From DASSUW01 sp963811895 (GTDB lineage: Bacteria; Actinomycetota; Thermoleophilia; Solirubrobacterales; Solirubrobacteraceae), in contig CAWETE010000004.1 in assembly GCA_963811895.1 (NCBI GenBank), positions 620,001 to 684,000 on the forward strand: a DNA stretch of 64,000 nucleotides, given 5' to 3'. How positions within the stretch are numbered: the stretch's first letter is position 1; each line of letters begins with the position of its first letter. Position numbers and translations under genes: made by a program. Positions 44,226-51,869 of the stretch are shown here, piece by piece. The notes under the pieces were generated by a model, which worked only from the letters and a program-made list of their open reading frames with translations, made no database searches and was not told where the DNA came from.

Positions 44226-46475
44226 TTACTCTGCCCGCAGCGCTGCGGCGATCGCCACGCGCGCCGCCTCGCGCGCGGCCAGCGCCGACAGCAGCCCGAC
44301 GGCGACCAGCCCCACCGGGACCGCGAGGCTGACGCTCCACCACGACGGGAGGGTGGCGACGTCGGGCCCGTCCCCGGGATCGGTGATCCCCACGATGGTC
44401 ATGAACAGCCAGGCGCCGAGCGGCAGTCCGGCGAGCACCGACGGCACGGCGAGGAGCAGGCCCCCGCTCACCACCGTGCCGGTGACCTGCCGGCGGCTGG
44501 CGCCGACGGCGCCGAGGACGGCGACGTCGCGGCGCCGCTCGCGCACGCCGAGCAGCAGCGTGGTGAGCAGGTTGACGCCGGCGATGGCGAGCAGCAGCGC
44601 GGTCACGCCGTACACGATCGGGCGCATCTCGCCGACCTCGCGCTCGAGCGACTCCCCCGGCCGGTCGACGATCAGCTGTGGCCCCGCGCGCCGCTCGATC
44701 TCCGCCTGGGTGCGCGCGGGGTCGACGCCGTCGGCCACGCGCAGCACCCAGCTCGGATACCGCAGCGACGCGGCGGGCACGGTGCCCGCCAGCGCGACGA
44801 CGCCGAGCCCGCCGTCGTCCGGCTCGATGTGCCGGCCGACGACGCGGGCGCTGAACGGGCGGCCGTCGGCGGTGAGCGTCACCTCGTCGCCGATCTCGAC
44901 GCCGAGCTCCTCCAGCGCCCCTCGGCCCAGCGTGACCTCACCGGTCCGGCGCACGCCGCGGCCGTCCGGCACCGCGAACGCGAAGTCGTCGGGCGAGCCG
45001 TCGATCACGCGCGTCTCGAGCTCGAGGCCGTTCGCCATCGCGAGCACGCCGTAGCGGCGGCCGACCGCCTCGACGCCCGGCAGCGACGCGAGCAGCGCGT
45101 CGACCTCGTCCGCCGGCATCGAGTCGCTGAAGACGGCGACCTCCCAGGGCTGCGCCCGCAGCGCGGGGTCGGCGGCCAGGCGGTCCATGGTCGCCTCGAA
45201 GGCGAGCGCGCAGACCACCATCGCGCCGGCCAGCGCGAGGCTGGCGACGGTCAGCACGGCGCGCGCCCGCTGGACGTACGCGTCCTTGGCCCCGAGCGCG
45301 GCCGGGATCGGCAGCCGCAGGGAGCGCGCGAGGTGGGCGGCACGCGACGCACGCTGCGCGCCGTCCCGGACGGGCTGGAGCGCGACGACCGGCGGCAGGC
45401 GGCCCGCCCGCCAGGCGGGCAGCGCGCACGCGACCGCCACGGCGGCCAGCACGAGCACGACGACGAGCGCGGCGAGCGCCGGGCCGGGCGGTCCGGGCTG
45501 GGGCGTGCCGAGCAGCTCGAGCGTGTCGCCGAGCAGCGGCGGGGCGAGCAGCCGGCCGCCCACGAGGCCGACCGGGGCGGCGAGCAGGCCGACGGTCAGG
45601 TAGTGCCCGACGAGCACGGCGGTCACCCCGGCGGGCGTCACGCCGACCGAGCGCAGGAGGCCGATCCGGCGCCGGTCGGCGAGCACGCGGCCGCCGATCG
45701 CGGTCGCCAGGGTGAACCCGGTGGCGAGCAGCGCGAGCAGCGTCGCGGCGCTGAGGATCGCGAGCGTGCGGCGCGACTCGTCCGTGAAGTCGGCGCGCGC
45801 CTCGAGCCAGTCGCTGACGCCGAGCTCGCCGGCGGCGGCGAGCCGCCGGGCCACCGCCCCGGCGGCGCCGGGGTCGCGCAACCGCAGCCCGGCGGTGACC
45901 ACGTTCCTCGTGTCGGGGACGCTCTCCTCCGGCGGCGCGGGCGTGAGCGTGGCCGCCTGACCGGGCGTGACCCAGCCGTCGGCGGTCGGGAGCGGGAGCA
46001 CGGCCACACCGACGATCTGGAGCCGCTCGCCGCCGAGCGACATCGCGTCACCCGGTTCCAGGCCCATGCCGAGCGCGAGCCGGCGGTTGAGCGCCAGCTC
46101 GCCCGGCCCGCGCGGAAGCCGGCCGGCGATCACGAGCGGGCGATCGATCGTCGCGCCTTCCGGCAGCGCGGAGAGGATGAGCCGGTCGCCGCCGCCGGCC
46201 GCCGCGACGCGCACGAGCCGCCGCGGCTCCCCCGCTTCGGCGACCTCGGGCAGCGCCGCCGCCTCGGCGACGGCGGCGGGCGGCCCCATCACGTCCAGGT
46301 GCCCGCCGTTCGTCGCCCGCATGAGGTCGTCGAACGGCTCCTCCATCACCGCCCGCAGGTGCAGCGTCACCAGCAGCGCGCAGGCGGCGATCGCGATCAC
46401 GAGGCCGGTCAGCGCCGCCTGGAACGGCCGCTGGCGCAGATCGGCACGGATCAGGCGGCCGGCGGCGCGCAGCAT
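44226..46475 (-). CDS. FtsX/MacB-type ABC exporter permease
   Basis: 749 residues with an N-terminal anchor (FQAALTGLVIAIAACALLVT), a large extracytoplasmic domain, and two clusters of FtsX-type spans (LSAATLLALLATGFTLATAI; LLAIAGVNLLTTLLLGVRER). The ERRRDVAVLGAVGASRRQV stretch is the classic FtsX-family signature. It appears to be a fused or tandem permease with about ten spans. Export substrate unknown, commonly lipoproteins, peptides or drugs. The ATG overlaps the ATPase stop by one base. Confidence 0.88.
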   Translation of the reverse strand: MLRAAGRLIRADLRQRPFQAALTGLVIAIAACALLVTLHLRAVMEEPFDDLMRATNGGHLDVMGPPAAVAEAAALPEVAEAGEPRRLVRVAAAGGGDRLILSALPEGATIDRPLVIAGRLPRGPGELALNRRLALGMGLEPGDAMSLGGERLQIVGVAVLPLPTADGWVTPGQAATLTPAPPEESVPDTRNVVTAGLRLRDPGAAGAVARRLAAAGELGVSDWLEARADFTDESRRTLAILSAATLLALLATGFTLATAIGGRVLADRRRIGLLRSVGVTPAGVTAVLVGHYLTVGLLAAPVGLVGGRLLAPPLLGDTLELLGTPQPGPPGPALAALVVVLVLAAVAVACALPAWRAGRLPPVVALQPVRDGAQRASRAAHLARSLRLPIPAALGAKDAYVQRARAVLTVASLALAGAMVVCALAFEATMDRLAADPALRAQPWEVAVFSDSMPADEVDALLASLPGVEAVGRRYGVLAMANGLELETRVIDGSPDDFAFAVPDGRGVRRTGEVTLGRGALEELGVEIGDEVTLTADGRPFSARVVGRHIEPDDGGLGVVALAGTVPAASLRYPSWVLRVADGVDPARTQAEIERRAGPQLIVDRPGESLEREVGEMRPIVYGVTALLLAIAGVNLLTTLLLGVRERRRDVAVLGAVGASRRQVTGTVVSGGLLLAVPSVLAGLPLGAWLFMTIVGITDPGDGPDVATLPSWWSVSLAVPVGLVAVGLLSALAAREAARVAIAAALRAE

Positions 46476-47212
46476 CAGCCCTCCAGCGGCAGCACGCGGC
46501 CGATCGCGGCCTCGACGTCGGCCTCGCCCTCGAGGTCGGACTCCCCCACCACCGCTCCGTCGCGCATCCGCAGCACGCGCCCGGCGGTGCTCGCCACGCG
46601 CAGGTCGTGGGTCACGAGCACGATCGCCTGGCCCTCGTCGGAGCGCTCGCGCAGCACGCTGACGACCTCGCGCGCGGCCGCGCTGTCGAGGTTGCCGGTC
46701 GGCTCGTCGGCCAGCAGCACGCTCGGCCGGTTGACCAGCGCGCGGGCGATCGCCACCCGCTGCTGCTGCCCGCCGGACAGCGAGCCGGGCACCCGCGCGG
46801 CCGTCTCGGCCAGGCCGAGCCGCTCGAGCAGGTCGTGCGCCCGCCGCCGCGCCTCGCGCGCCGGGACGCCGGCCAGCAGGGCCGGCAGCTCGACGTTGTC
46901 GGCGACCGTGAGGTTCTCGATCAGGTTGAAGAACTGGAAGACGAACCCGAGCTCGCTGCGCCGCAGCCGGGCGCGCCGCGCCTCGCCGGCGCCGTCGACG
47001 CGCTCGCCGTGCAGGTAGATCTCGCCCGCCGTCGGCCGGTCGAGCCCGCCGAGCAGGTTCAGCAGCGTCGACTTCCCGCAGCCGCTCGGCCCCGTGACGG
47101 CCAGGAACTCGCCGTGGCCGAGCGCCACGTCGACGCCGGCCAGCGCGACCACCTCGGCATCGCCGCTGCCGTGGACCTTGCGCAGGGACCGCGCCTCGAT
47201 CACCGCGGTCAT
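46475..47212 (-). CDS. ABC exporter ATPase (LolD/MacB-type)
   Basis: 245 residues. Walker A GPSGCGKST, Q-loop FVFQFFNLIENLT, signature LSGGQQQR, Walker B VLLADEPTGNLD and switch VTHD. It pairs with the FtsX-like permease. Start ATG 47212 overlaps the PadR gene stop (ATGA-type overlap), so all three genes are one unit. Confidence 0.93.
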   Translation of the reverse strand: MTAVIEARSLRKVHGSGDAEVVALAGVDVALGHGEFLAVTGPSGCGKSTLLNLLGGLDRPTAGEIYLHGERVDGAGEARRARLRRSELGFVFQFFNLIENLTVADNVELPALLAGVPAREARRRAHDLLERLGLAETAARVPGSLSGGQQQRVAIARALVNRPSVLLADEPTGNLDSAAAREVVSVLRERSDEGQAIVLVTHDLRVASTAGRVLRMRDGAVVGESDLEGEADVEAAIGRVLPLEG

Positions 47213-47721
47213 GTCCCCAGCACCTCCTCGCAGCGGTCGAGCCACTTCAGGTCGGCCTCCAGGTGCAGCGCCGCGCCCTCGACGACCAGGGCGGTGGCGC
47301 CGTCGGCGCCGCCGGACGCCAGCACGCGCTCGAGCTCGCCGAGCGAGCGCAGGTAGGCGGCGCGCTGGCGGGCGATCAGCTCGGCGGGGTCGGCGAGGCC
47401 CATCGAGTGGGCGAGCGTGAGCTTCATGAAGAAGTCGTCGCGCAGCCGGGTCGGGGCGCTCGGCGCCCCCAGCCACTCCTGCAGCGCATCCCAGCCGGCG
47501 TCCGTGAGCCGGTAGACCCGCTTGTCCGGCCGGCCGCTCTGGGCGACAGCGTCGTCGGCCACCAGCTCGTCGCGCTGGAGGCGCTGGAGCGTCGTGTAGA
47601 CCTGGCCGGCGTTCAGCGGCGCGATGACCGTGCCGAAGCGATCCTCGAGCGCGCGCTTGATCTCGTAGCCGTGGGCCGGCTCGTCGGCGAGGAGGGCGAG
47701 CACCGCGTGGCGCATCGCCAT
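47209..47721 (-). CDS. PadR-family transcriptional repressor
   Basis: 170 residues. Winged-helix N-terminus: MRHAVLALLADEPAHGYEIK, ALEDRF, AGQVYTTLQRLQRDELVADD and DKRVYRLTDAGWDAL. The C-terminal part is the Vir_act_alpha_C dimerisation helix region. ATGs at 47721 and 47715; family members start at the second (MRHAV), and the promoter just upstream would put the mRNA start at that ATG. It probably represses its own operon and the ABC exporter, released by a ligand of the exporter. Confidence 0.9.
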   Translation of the reverse strand: MAMRHAVLALLADEPAHGYEIKRALEDRFGTVIAPLNAGQVYTTLQRLQRDELVADDAVAQSGRPDKRVYRLTDAGWDALQEWLGAPSAPTRLRDDFFMKLTLAHSMGLADPAELIARQRAAYLRSLGELERVLASGGADGATALVVEGAALHLEADLKWLDRCEEVLGT

Positions 47722-47751
47722 ATCTAACCGTTATCTATACCCGTTAGTCAA
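47716..47751 (-). promoter_or_regulatory. Promoter and candidate PadR operator
   Basis: On the minus strand, -35 TTGACT, spacer of 17-18 bp and -10 TTAGAT lie directly before the PadR start. Inside is an imperfect palindrome ATAGATAACGGTTAGATAT and two direct TAACGG copies. The -10 is so close to the ATG that the transcript would be leaderless. Confidence 0.6.
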
Positions 47752-47963
47752 GGGCCGGCACGACCGCCGGGGCCGGCCTCGCCGGCGCCGCCGCCGTAGC
47801 CGCCGCTGCCGTGCGAGCCGCCGCTGAAGTGGTGGTCGCGGGCGGAGGTGTCGTGGGCGCCGGGCCAGTCCGGCTCATGCTTCGGGCGGCTGGTCCGGCC
47901 CGAGAGCACGACGACCGCCACCACGACGACGGCGAGCACGAGCACCGGGATGAGGATCCACAT
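47748..47963 (-). CDS. Small membrane protein with Gly-rich tail
   Basis: 71 residues: MWILIPVLVLAVVVVAVVVL as a single span followed by SGRTSRPKHEPDW and a tail rich in Gly, His and Ser (HHFSGGSHGSGGYGGGAGEA). No ribosome binding site. Small surface or membrane peptide of unknown role. Confidence 0.55.
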   Translation of the reverse strand: MWILIPVLVLAVVVVAVVVLSGRTSRPKHEPDWPGAHDTSARDHHFSGGSHGSGGYGGGAGEAGPGGRAGP

Positions 47964-48038
47964 GCCGCGGAGGGTGCCGTGCGCTCTTGTCCACCGGATA
48001 AAGGGTCGAAATGTTGCGCGGACTCGTGCTGGGTTTCG

Positions 48039-48161
48039 GAACGTCAACTGCGCTAGATGAGGAGGCGAAGGAGCCGGCGTGGCCGGCCGCGGCGGCGGAC
48101 TCGCTGACAAGACCAGGCTCCGCCGGCCTCGCAGCTCCCTGCCCAGCCGCAGTTGACGTTC
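48039..48161. repeat. 14-bp inverted repeat flanking ~95 bp
   Basis: GAACGTCAACTGCG at 48039-48052 and its exact reverse complement CGCAGTTGACGTTC at 48148-48161. The element lies at the end of the damaged membrane gene. No target duplication was seen, so mobility is only a possibility. Confidence 0.5.
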
Positions 48162-48417
48162 GCTCGCGCGGCGGGCTTGAAGAAGTAGTCGTTGTCCTGC
48201 GTGATGAACTTGCCGAGCTCGTCGATGAAGAACCCGCCCCACAACAGGTGCGCGATGTGCAGGCCGTGGCCGCCGAGCTCGGGTAGTGGGTGAGCCACAG
48301 CTGCGCGCGGAGCACGAGGATCGTCGTGACGGCCGAGATCAGCAGCAGCTCGTGCAGCGTCGCGAAGCCCGGGACCGGGGCTGTCGCGTCAGCACACCGG
48401 CACTGCGCACGACGCAA
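48039..48417 (-). pseudogene. Damaged membrane-protein gene with internal deletion and inverted repeat
   Basis: The N-terminal part reads TLHELLLISAVTTILVLRAQ and LWLTHYP in one frame, then ELGGHGLHIAHLLWGG and FFIDELGKFITQDNDYFFKP in another. This resembles a membrane family with an HxxHLxWG motif followed by spans and xxDE(F/L). Here HLLWGG joins FFIDELGK with ~35-40 residues missing, as judged against the intact-looking relative at 50181-50918, and the family C-terminus is lost after KPA. The coding part breaks where a 14-bp inverted repeat begins (48148-48161). The frameshift near 48280 needs one base added or two removed, unlike most breaks in the window. It overlaps the deacetylase gene end. 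Confidence 0.55.
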
Positions 48418-49117
48418 GCTCGGGCACGGTCACGAAGCGCGCGCCGCGCGCCGTGTGGTGCTCGAGCGCGGCACGCGCGGCGGCCAATGAGCGCGTCCTG
48501 TCGTGCGCGGGGTCGCGGTCGCAGCCGTCGTGCAGGAGGATCAGGTCGCCGTCGCGCGCATGCAGGCAGCGGCGGGTGATCCGGCCGGCCGTCTCCCAGC
48601 TCCGCCAGTCGTAGGCCGTGACCGACCAGGTGACGGGCACGTAGCCCTCCTCGGCCAGCACATGCAGCGTGCCCGGTCGCCGGCGCCCGTACGGCGGGCG
48701 CATCAGCATCGCGCCGTCGACCTGCGAGAAGGTCACGCCCGCACGCTCGACGGCCCAGCGGCAGCGCGCGAGGTCCTCGCGAAGCATGCCGGCGCTGTGC
48801 AGCGGCATCGTCGGATGCGTGTAGGTGTGGTTGCCGATCGCGTGCCCGCGGTCGGCGATCTCGCGCACGAGCTCCGGCTCGCGCGCCGCCCAGCGGCCGA
48901 TCAGGAAGAACGTGGCCTTCGCCTCGTAGTCGTCGAGCAGGTCGAGCAGGCGCGGCGTCTCGCGCGGGTTGGGCCCGTCGTCGAAGGTGAGCGCGAGCCT
49001 CCCGCGGGCGCCGGGGAAGCGGTGGATGGTGGGCCCGTAGAGCTGGGCGGTCGGCACCTGAGCGCCGTAGAGCGCCACAGCCGCGACACCGGCGCCGAGC
49101 GCGATCGCGGTGCGCAT
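48389..49117 (-). CDS. Polysaccharide deacetylase (NodB homology domain)
   Basis: 242 residues. Signal anchor at the N-terminus (MRTAIALGAGVAAVALYG). NodB motifs: LALTFDDGPNP (Asp46, Asp47), GNHTYTHPTM (two metal His), RPPYGRRRPG, and a late LILLHDG. It would deacetylate an N-acetylated envelope glycan or peptidoglycan outside the membrane. The ATG at 49117 overlaps the glycosyltransferase stop. Confidence 0.9.
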   Translation of the reverse strand: MRTAIALGAGVAAVALYGAQVPTAQLYGPTIHRFPGARGRLALTFDDGPNPRETPRLLDLLDDYEAKATFFLIGRWAAREPELVREIADRGHAIGNHTYTHPTMPLHSAGMLREDLARCRWAVERAGVTFSQVDGAMLMRPPYGRRRPGTLHVLAEEGYVPVTWSVTAYDWRSWETAGRITRRCLHARDGDLILLHDGCDRDPAHDRTRSLAAARAALEHHTARGARFVTVPELASCAVPVC

Positions 49118-50184
49118 CACGCCACGCTCCGCGCGACCCGCCGCGCCTGCCGGCGGTCGCGCCGCGAGTCGGCGGCGGCCGCGGTCACGCGCGCTTCGAT
49201 CGTCTCGAGCGCGACCCGGTTGCCGTCCTGCTCGTAGCCGGCGAGCGCCGTCTCGTACTCCGGCAGGCGCCCGAGGAACCTCGCCAGGTCGCCCGGCCCT
49301 GCGACGGGCGCGCACATGCCGTATCCCTCGCGCTCGAGGTAGCGGGCGTTCATGAGCTGCTCGAACTGGCCGTGCAGCGGGAGCGACAGCACCGGCTTGC
49401 GCAGGTAGATCGCCTCGCTGAGCAGCGAGAAGCCGCCGCCGGTGACGACCGCGCGCGCCGTCCGCAGGTCCTCCAGGAACCCCTCGTTCGAGCGCCGGCC
49501 GCGCATCCCGTACACGCGCGCGGGCACGCCCGCGTCGCGCAGCGCGTCGATCACCCCGCGGTCGCCGCTCGAGTACACGAGCACATGCTCGCCGCGCTCC
49601 GGGACCGCTTCGATCACCTCGGGGCGCACGATCGGCGGCACCAGCGTCGTCCGCCCCCACATCACGCGCGGGCGGAAGAACGTCGTGACGACGTAGTCGC
49701 CCGCCGTCGGGATCATCGCCCGCGTGATCGCGCGGGCCAGCACGAAGTCCGCCAGCTCGCCGCCGACGATCTCGTCGTCGTGGTGGCAGCGGACGAGCAT
49801 GTGGATGTTGTCGATCGAGATCAGCGGCACGTGCCGCGTGCGGGCGTACAGCGCGGACAGCGGCTCGAAGTCGGTGACGACCACGTGCGGCTGCCAGTAA
49901 TGCACCACCGACAGCCAGTGGCGCGCGGTCTCCGGCAGCTCGTGCGGCATGGCGACGACGTTGCGGCGGAGCGTCGCCCAGCGCCGGATCTCGCCCTCCT
50001 CCATGGCGAACGAGGGGCCGAAGATCTCGTCGACGCGCGGCAGCCGCTCCTTCAGATAGGAGAAGGCGCGGCCCGAGGCCACCACGCGCACGTCGTGGCC
50101 GCGCTCCAGCAGCTCGGCGATCACCACCTGCGAGCGCGTGGCGTGGCCGAGGCCCTCGCCGTTGACGCCGTACAGAATTCTCAT
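49117..50184 (-). CDS. Glycosyltransferase, GT-B fold (MGT/GT28-like)
   Basis: 355 residues. The N-terminal domain begins MRILYGVNGEGLGHATRSQV (the GLGHATR loop of GT-B enzymes acting on lipid-linked sugars). The C-terminal donor domain has ARAVVTGGGFSLLSEAIYLR and KPVLSLPLHGQFEQLMNARY, with GGGFSxxSE and P-x-x-x-Q-F-EQ patterns. Likely adds a sugar to a lipid or teichoic-acid-like acceptor at the inner membrane. An AAGGAGC ribosome binding site precedes the ATG. Coupled to the membrane protein upstream and the deacetylase downstream. Confidence 0.85.
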   Translation of the reverse strand: MRILYGVNGEGLGHATRSQVVIAELLERGHDVRVVASGRAFSYLKERLPRVDEIFGPSFAMEEGEIRRWATLRRNVVAMPHELPETARHWLSVVHYWQPHVVVTDFEPLSALYARTRHVPLISIDNIHMLVRCHHDDEIVGGELADFVLARAITRAMIPTAGDYVVTTFFRPRVMWGRTTLVPPIVRPEVIEAVPERGEHVLVYSSGDRGVIDALRDAGVPARVYGMRGRRSNEGFLEDLRTARAVVTGGGFSLLSEAIYLRKPVLSLPLHGQFEQLMNARYLEREGYGMCAPVAGPGDLARFLGRLPEYETALAGYEQDGNRVALETIEARVTAAAADSRRDRRQARRVARSVA

Positions 50185-50918
50185 GTCTGCTCCTTGGGTT
50201 CGGTGGGACTGCCGGCGATCAGGTCGGCAGCGCGCAGGCGGGCGCGCGCGACCCGACGGCCGGGGGCGAAGCGGCGAGCCGCCCGCGCGTGGCGGGCGTC
50301 GTCGTAGCGCCAGCGCGCCCACGGCGAGCTCGGATGGGCGAGCCGGACCGCGCCGGCCAGCGCGACGACGGGAACGAAGAGGCCGACCACGCCGAGCAGC
50401 ACGCGGCCCTTGGCGAAGCACACGATGGCGAGGCCGGCGATCAGCGAGACCGCGGCGGCGGTGCCGGCGATCGACGCCGGCTCGTCGAGGCCGAACGGCT
50501 GCGTGCCGATCACCACGAGCGCGCCGAAGGCCACGGTGCAGACCACCGCGTCGAACGACGCGCGGCCCTCCTCGGCCCAGTACACGTCCTCGAGTCGCAC
50601 CCACAGCGCGAACTCGTCGAGCGTGAAGCCGGCGCCAACGCCGAAGCCGATGGCGATCAGGTGCCACCACGGCGCCTCGAGCGGCGCGGCGAAGGCGAGG
50701 AAGCCGCACAGCAGCATCAGACCGATCCCCCACACGAGGTGGTGGACGTGGACGCCGCCGGTCTCGAGCCCGCCCGGCCACCACGACACGCCGCGCGTCA
50801 GCCGCGCGCTCGTGCGGATGGCCAGGAAGGCGACGAGGAAGGCGGCGAGCACGACGAACGCCGTGCCCGACCCAGGCTGGAGCCGGTCGCCGAAGGGATC
50901 GATGCCGATGAGGTTCAC
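50181..50918 (-). CDS. Integral membrane protein with HHLVWG motif
   Basis: 245 residues, about six or seven spans. Conserved-looking region: GGVHVHHLVWGIGLMLLCGF, then GFGVGAGFTLDEFALWVRLE and DVYWAEEGRASFDAVV. The acidic and His residues inside spans hint at an enzymatic or transport function. The GTG at 50918 overlaps the stop of the secreted repeat protein. The damaged gene at 48.0-48.4 kb appears to be a paralog (HLLWGG and FFIDELGK). No family name is known to me. Confidence 0.75.
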   Translation of the reverse strand: MNLIGIDPFGDRLQPGSGTAFVVLAAFLVAFLAIRTSARLTRGVSWWPGGLETGGVHVHHLVWGIGLMLLCGFLAFAAPLEAPWWHLIAIGFGVGAGFTLDEFALWVRLEDVYWAEEGRASFDAVVCTVAFGALVVIGTQPFGLDEPASIAGTAAAVSLIAGLAIVCFAKGRVLLGVVGLFVPVVALAGAVRLAHPSSPWARWRYDDARHARAARRFAPGRRVARARLRAADLIAGSPTEPKEQT

Positions 50919-51835
50919 GACGCCGGCTTGATCGAGAAGCCCGCACCCGACGGCCGCAGGAAGGTGCCCGTCGTGGCCTGCAGCCGCCACGGCCGCGGCA
51001 ACCCACCGCCGGGACGCTGCAGGAAGCCCGCGAGCAGCCTCGTCGTGGCCGCGCAGCTCGGGCTCGCGGCGGAGGTGCGCGTCACCCAGTAGCGGCCGCG
51101 CGGGATCGCCAGCGCGCCGATGCGGTCGTTGTGCAGCACCCGGAAGGTGGCCGGGCAGCGCAGGCCGCCACGCGACGGCGTCGGCCCCGGCAGCGGGTTG
51201 ACGGCCGGCTCGACGCGGAAGCCGACCCGCCACGTGCCGCGAATGAAGGTGCCGTTCTGCCAGTCGAGCAGCCAGAGCCCCTGCAGGCGGCCGTCGTAGT
51301 CGCTCAGGAAGCGCGCGAAGTTGCTCATCGCCTGGTCGCAGGTCAGCGGCCCGGCCGACAGCAGCGTCACCGTGTACGACCCCGCCGGCACCGTGAAGAC
51401 GCCGATGTGGTCGTTGCGCATGACCTGGAAGACGCCCGGACAGCGCAGGCCGGTGGCGGGATGCTGGCCTCCTCCGCCGCTGGGCGTGGCGGCGGTGGCG
51501 ATCGAGAACGAGATCCCGGCGGCCCCGCTGAACGTCGAGGTCGCGGCGTCGAGCCGCCACGGAGCCGGCAGCTTTCCGTCGAAGTCCTCGAGGAACTGGC
51601 GGAAGAGGTCCGCCGCGTGGGCGCAGGGAAGAAGCGCGGGGTCGGAGACGGTGAGCTGGTAAGCGCCGGCCGGGACCGAGAGCGTGCCGATCTGGTCGTC
51701 GTGCAGCACGCTGAAGGTCGACGGGCAGGCGGCGGGCGCGGCCGAGGCGGCGGCCGGCGCCGCGGCGATCGCCGCGGCGCTCAGGAGCAGGGCGGCGAGG
51801 GTCTTCACGAAGGGGAGGGTCATGAGGGCGAGCAT
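50915..51835 (-). CDS. Secreted protein with three copies of an unnamed ~80-residue domain
   Basis: 306 residues. Signal peptide, cleaved near AAPAAASA. Three repeats begin at about residues 37, 132 and 227, each of the form CPxxFxVxxxDxIGxxxxPxG then YxxT, a second Cys in LPC, LTC or PSC, a FLxxxxGxLxxxW segment, and TF...GFxI/V. Two Cys per repeat suggest one disulfide each. The first two are separated by a Gly-rich linker. The ATG at 51835 is used; one at 51823 is possible. It begins an operon with a glycosyltransferase and deacetylase, so a glycan-binding role is a reasonable guess. Confidence 0.8.
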   Translation of the reverse strand: MLALMTLPFVKTLAALLLSAAAIAAAPAAASAAPAACPSTFSVLHDDQIGTLSVPAGAYQLTVSDPALLPCAHAADLFRQFLEDFDGKLPAPWRLDAATSTFSGAAGISFSIATAATPSGGGGQHPATGLRCPGVFQVMRNDHIGVFTVPAGSYTVTLLSAGPLTCDQAMSNFARFLSDYDGRLQGLWLLDWQNGTFIRGTWRVGFRVEPAVNPLPGPTPSRGGLRCPATFRVLHNDRIGALAIPRGRYWVTRTSAASPSCAATTRLLAGFLQRPGGGLPRPWRLQATTGTFLRPSGAGFSIKPAS

Positions 51836-51869
51836 CCCGTCGCCCGCATGCCAGGCCTTCAGTAGTCGA

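Noticed and set aside
43947..47018. Open plus-strand frame of over 1000 codons opposite the ABC exporter
   Set aside because: No recognisable domains and it lies antisense to clear permease and ATPase genes.
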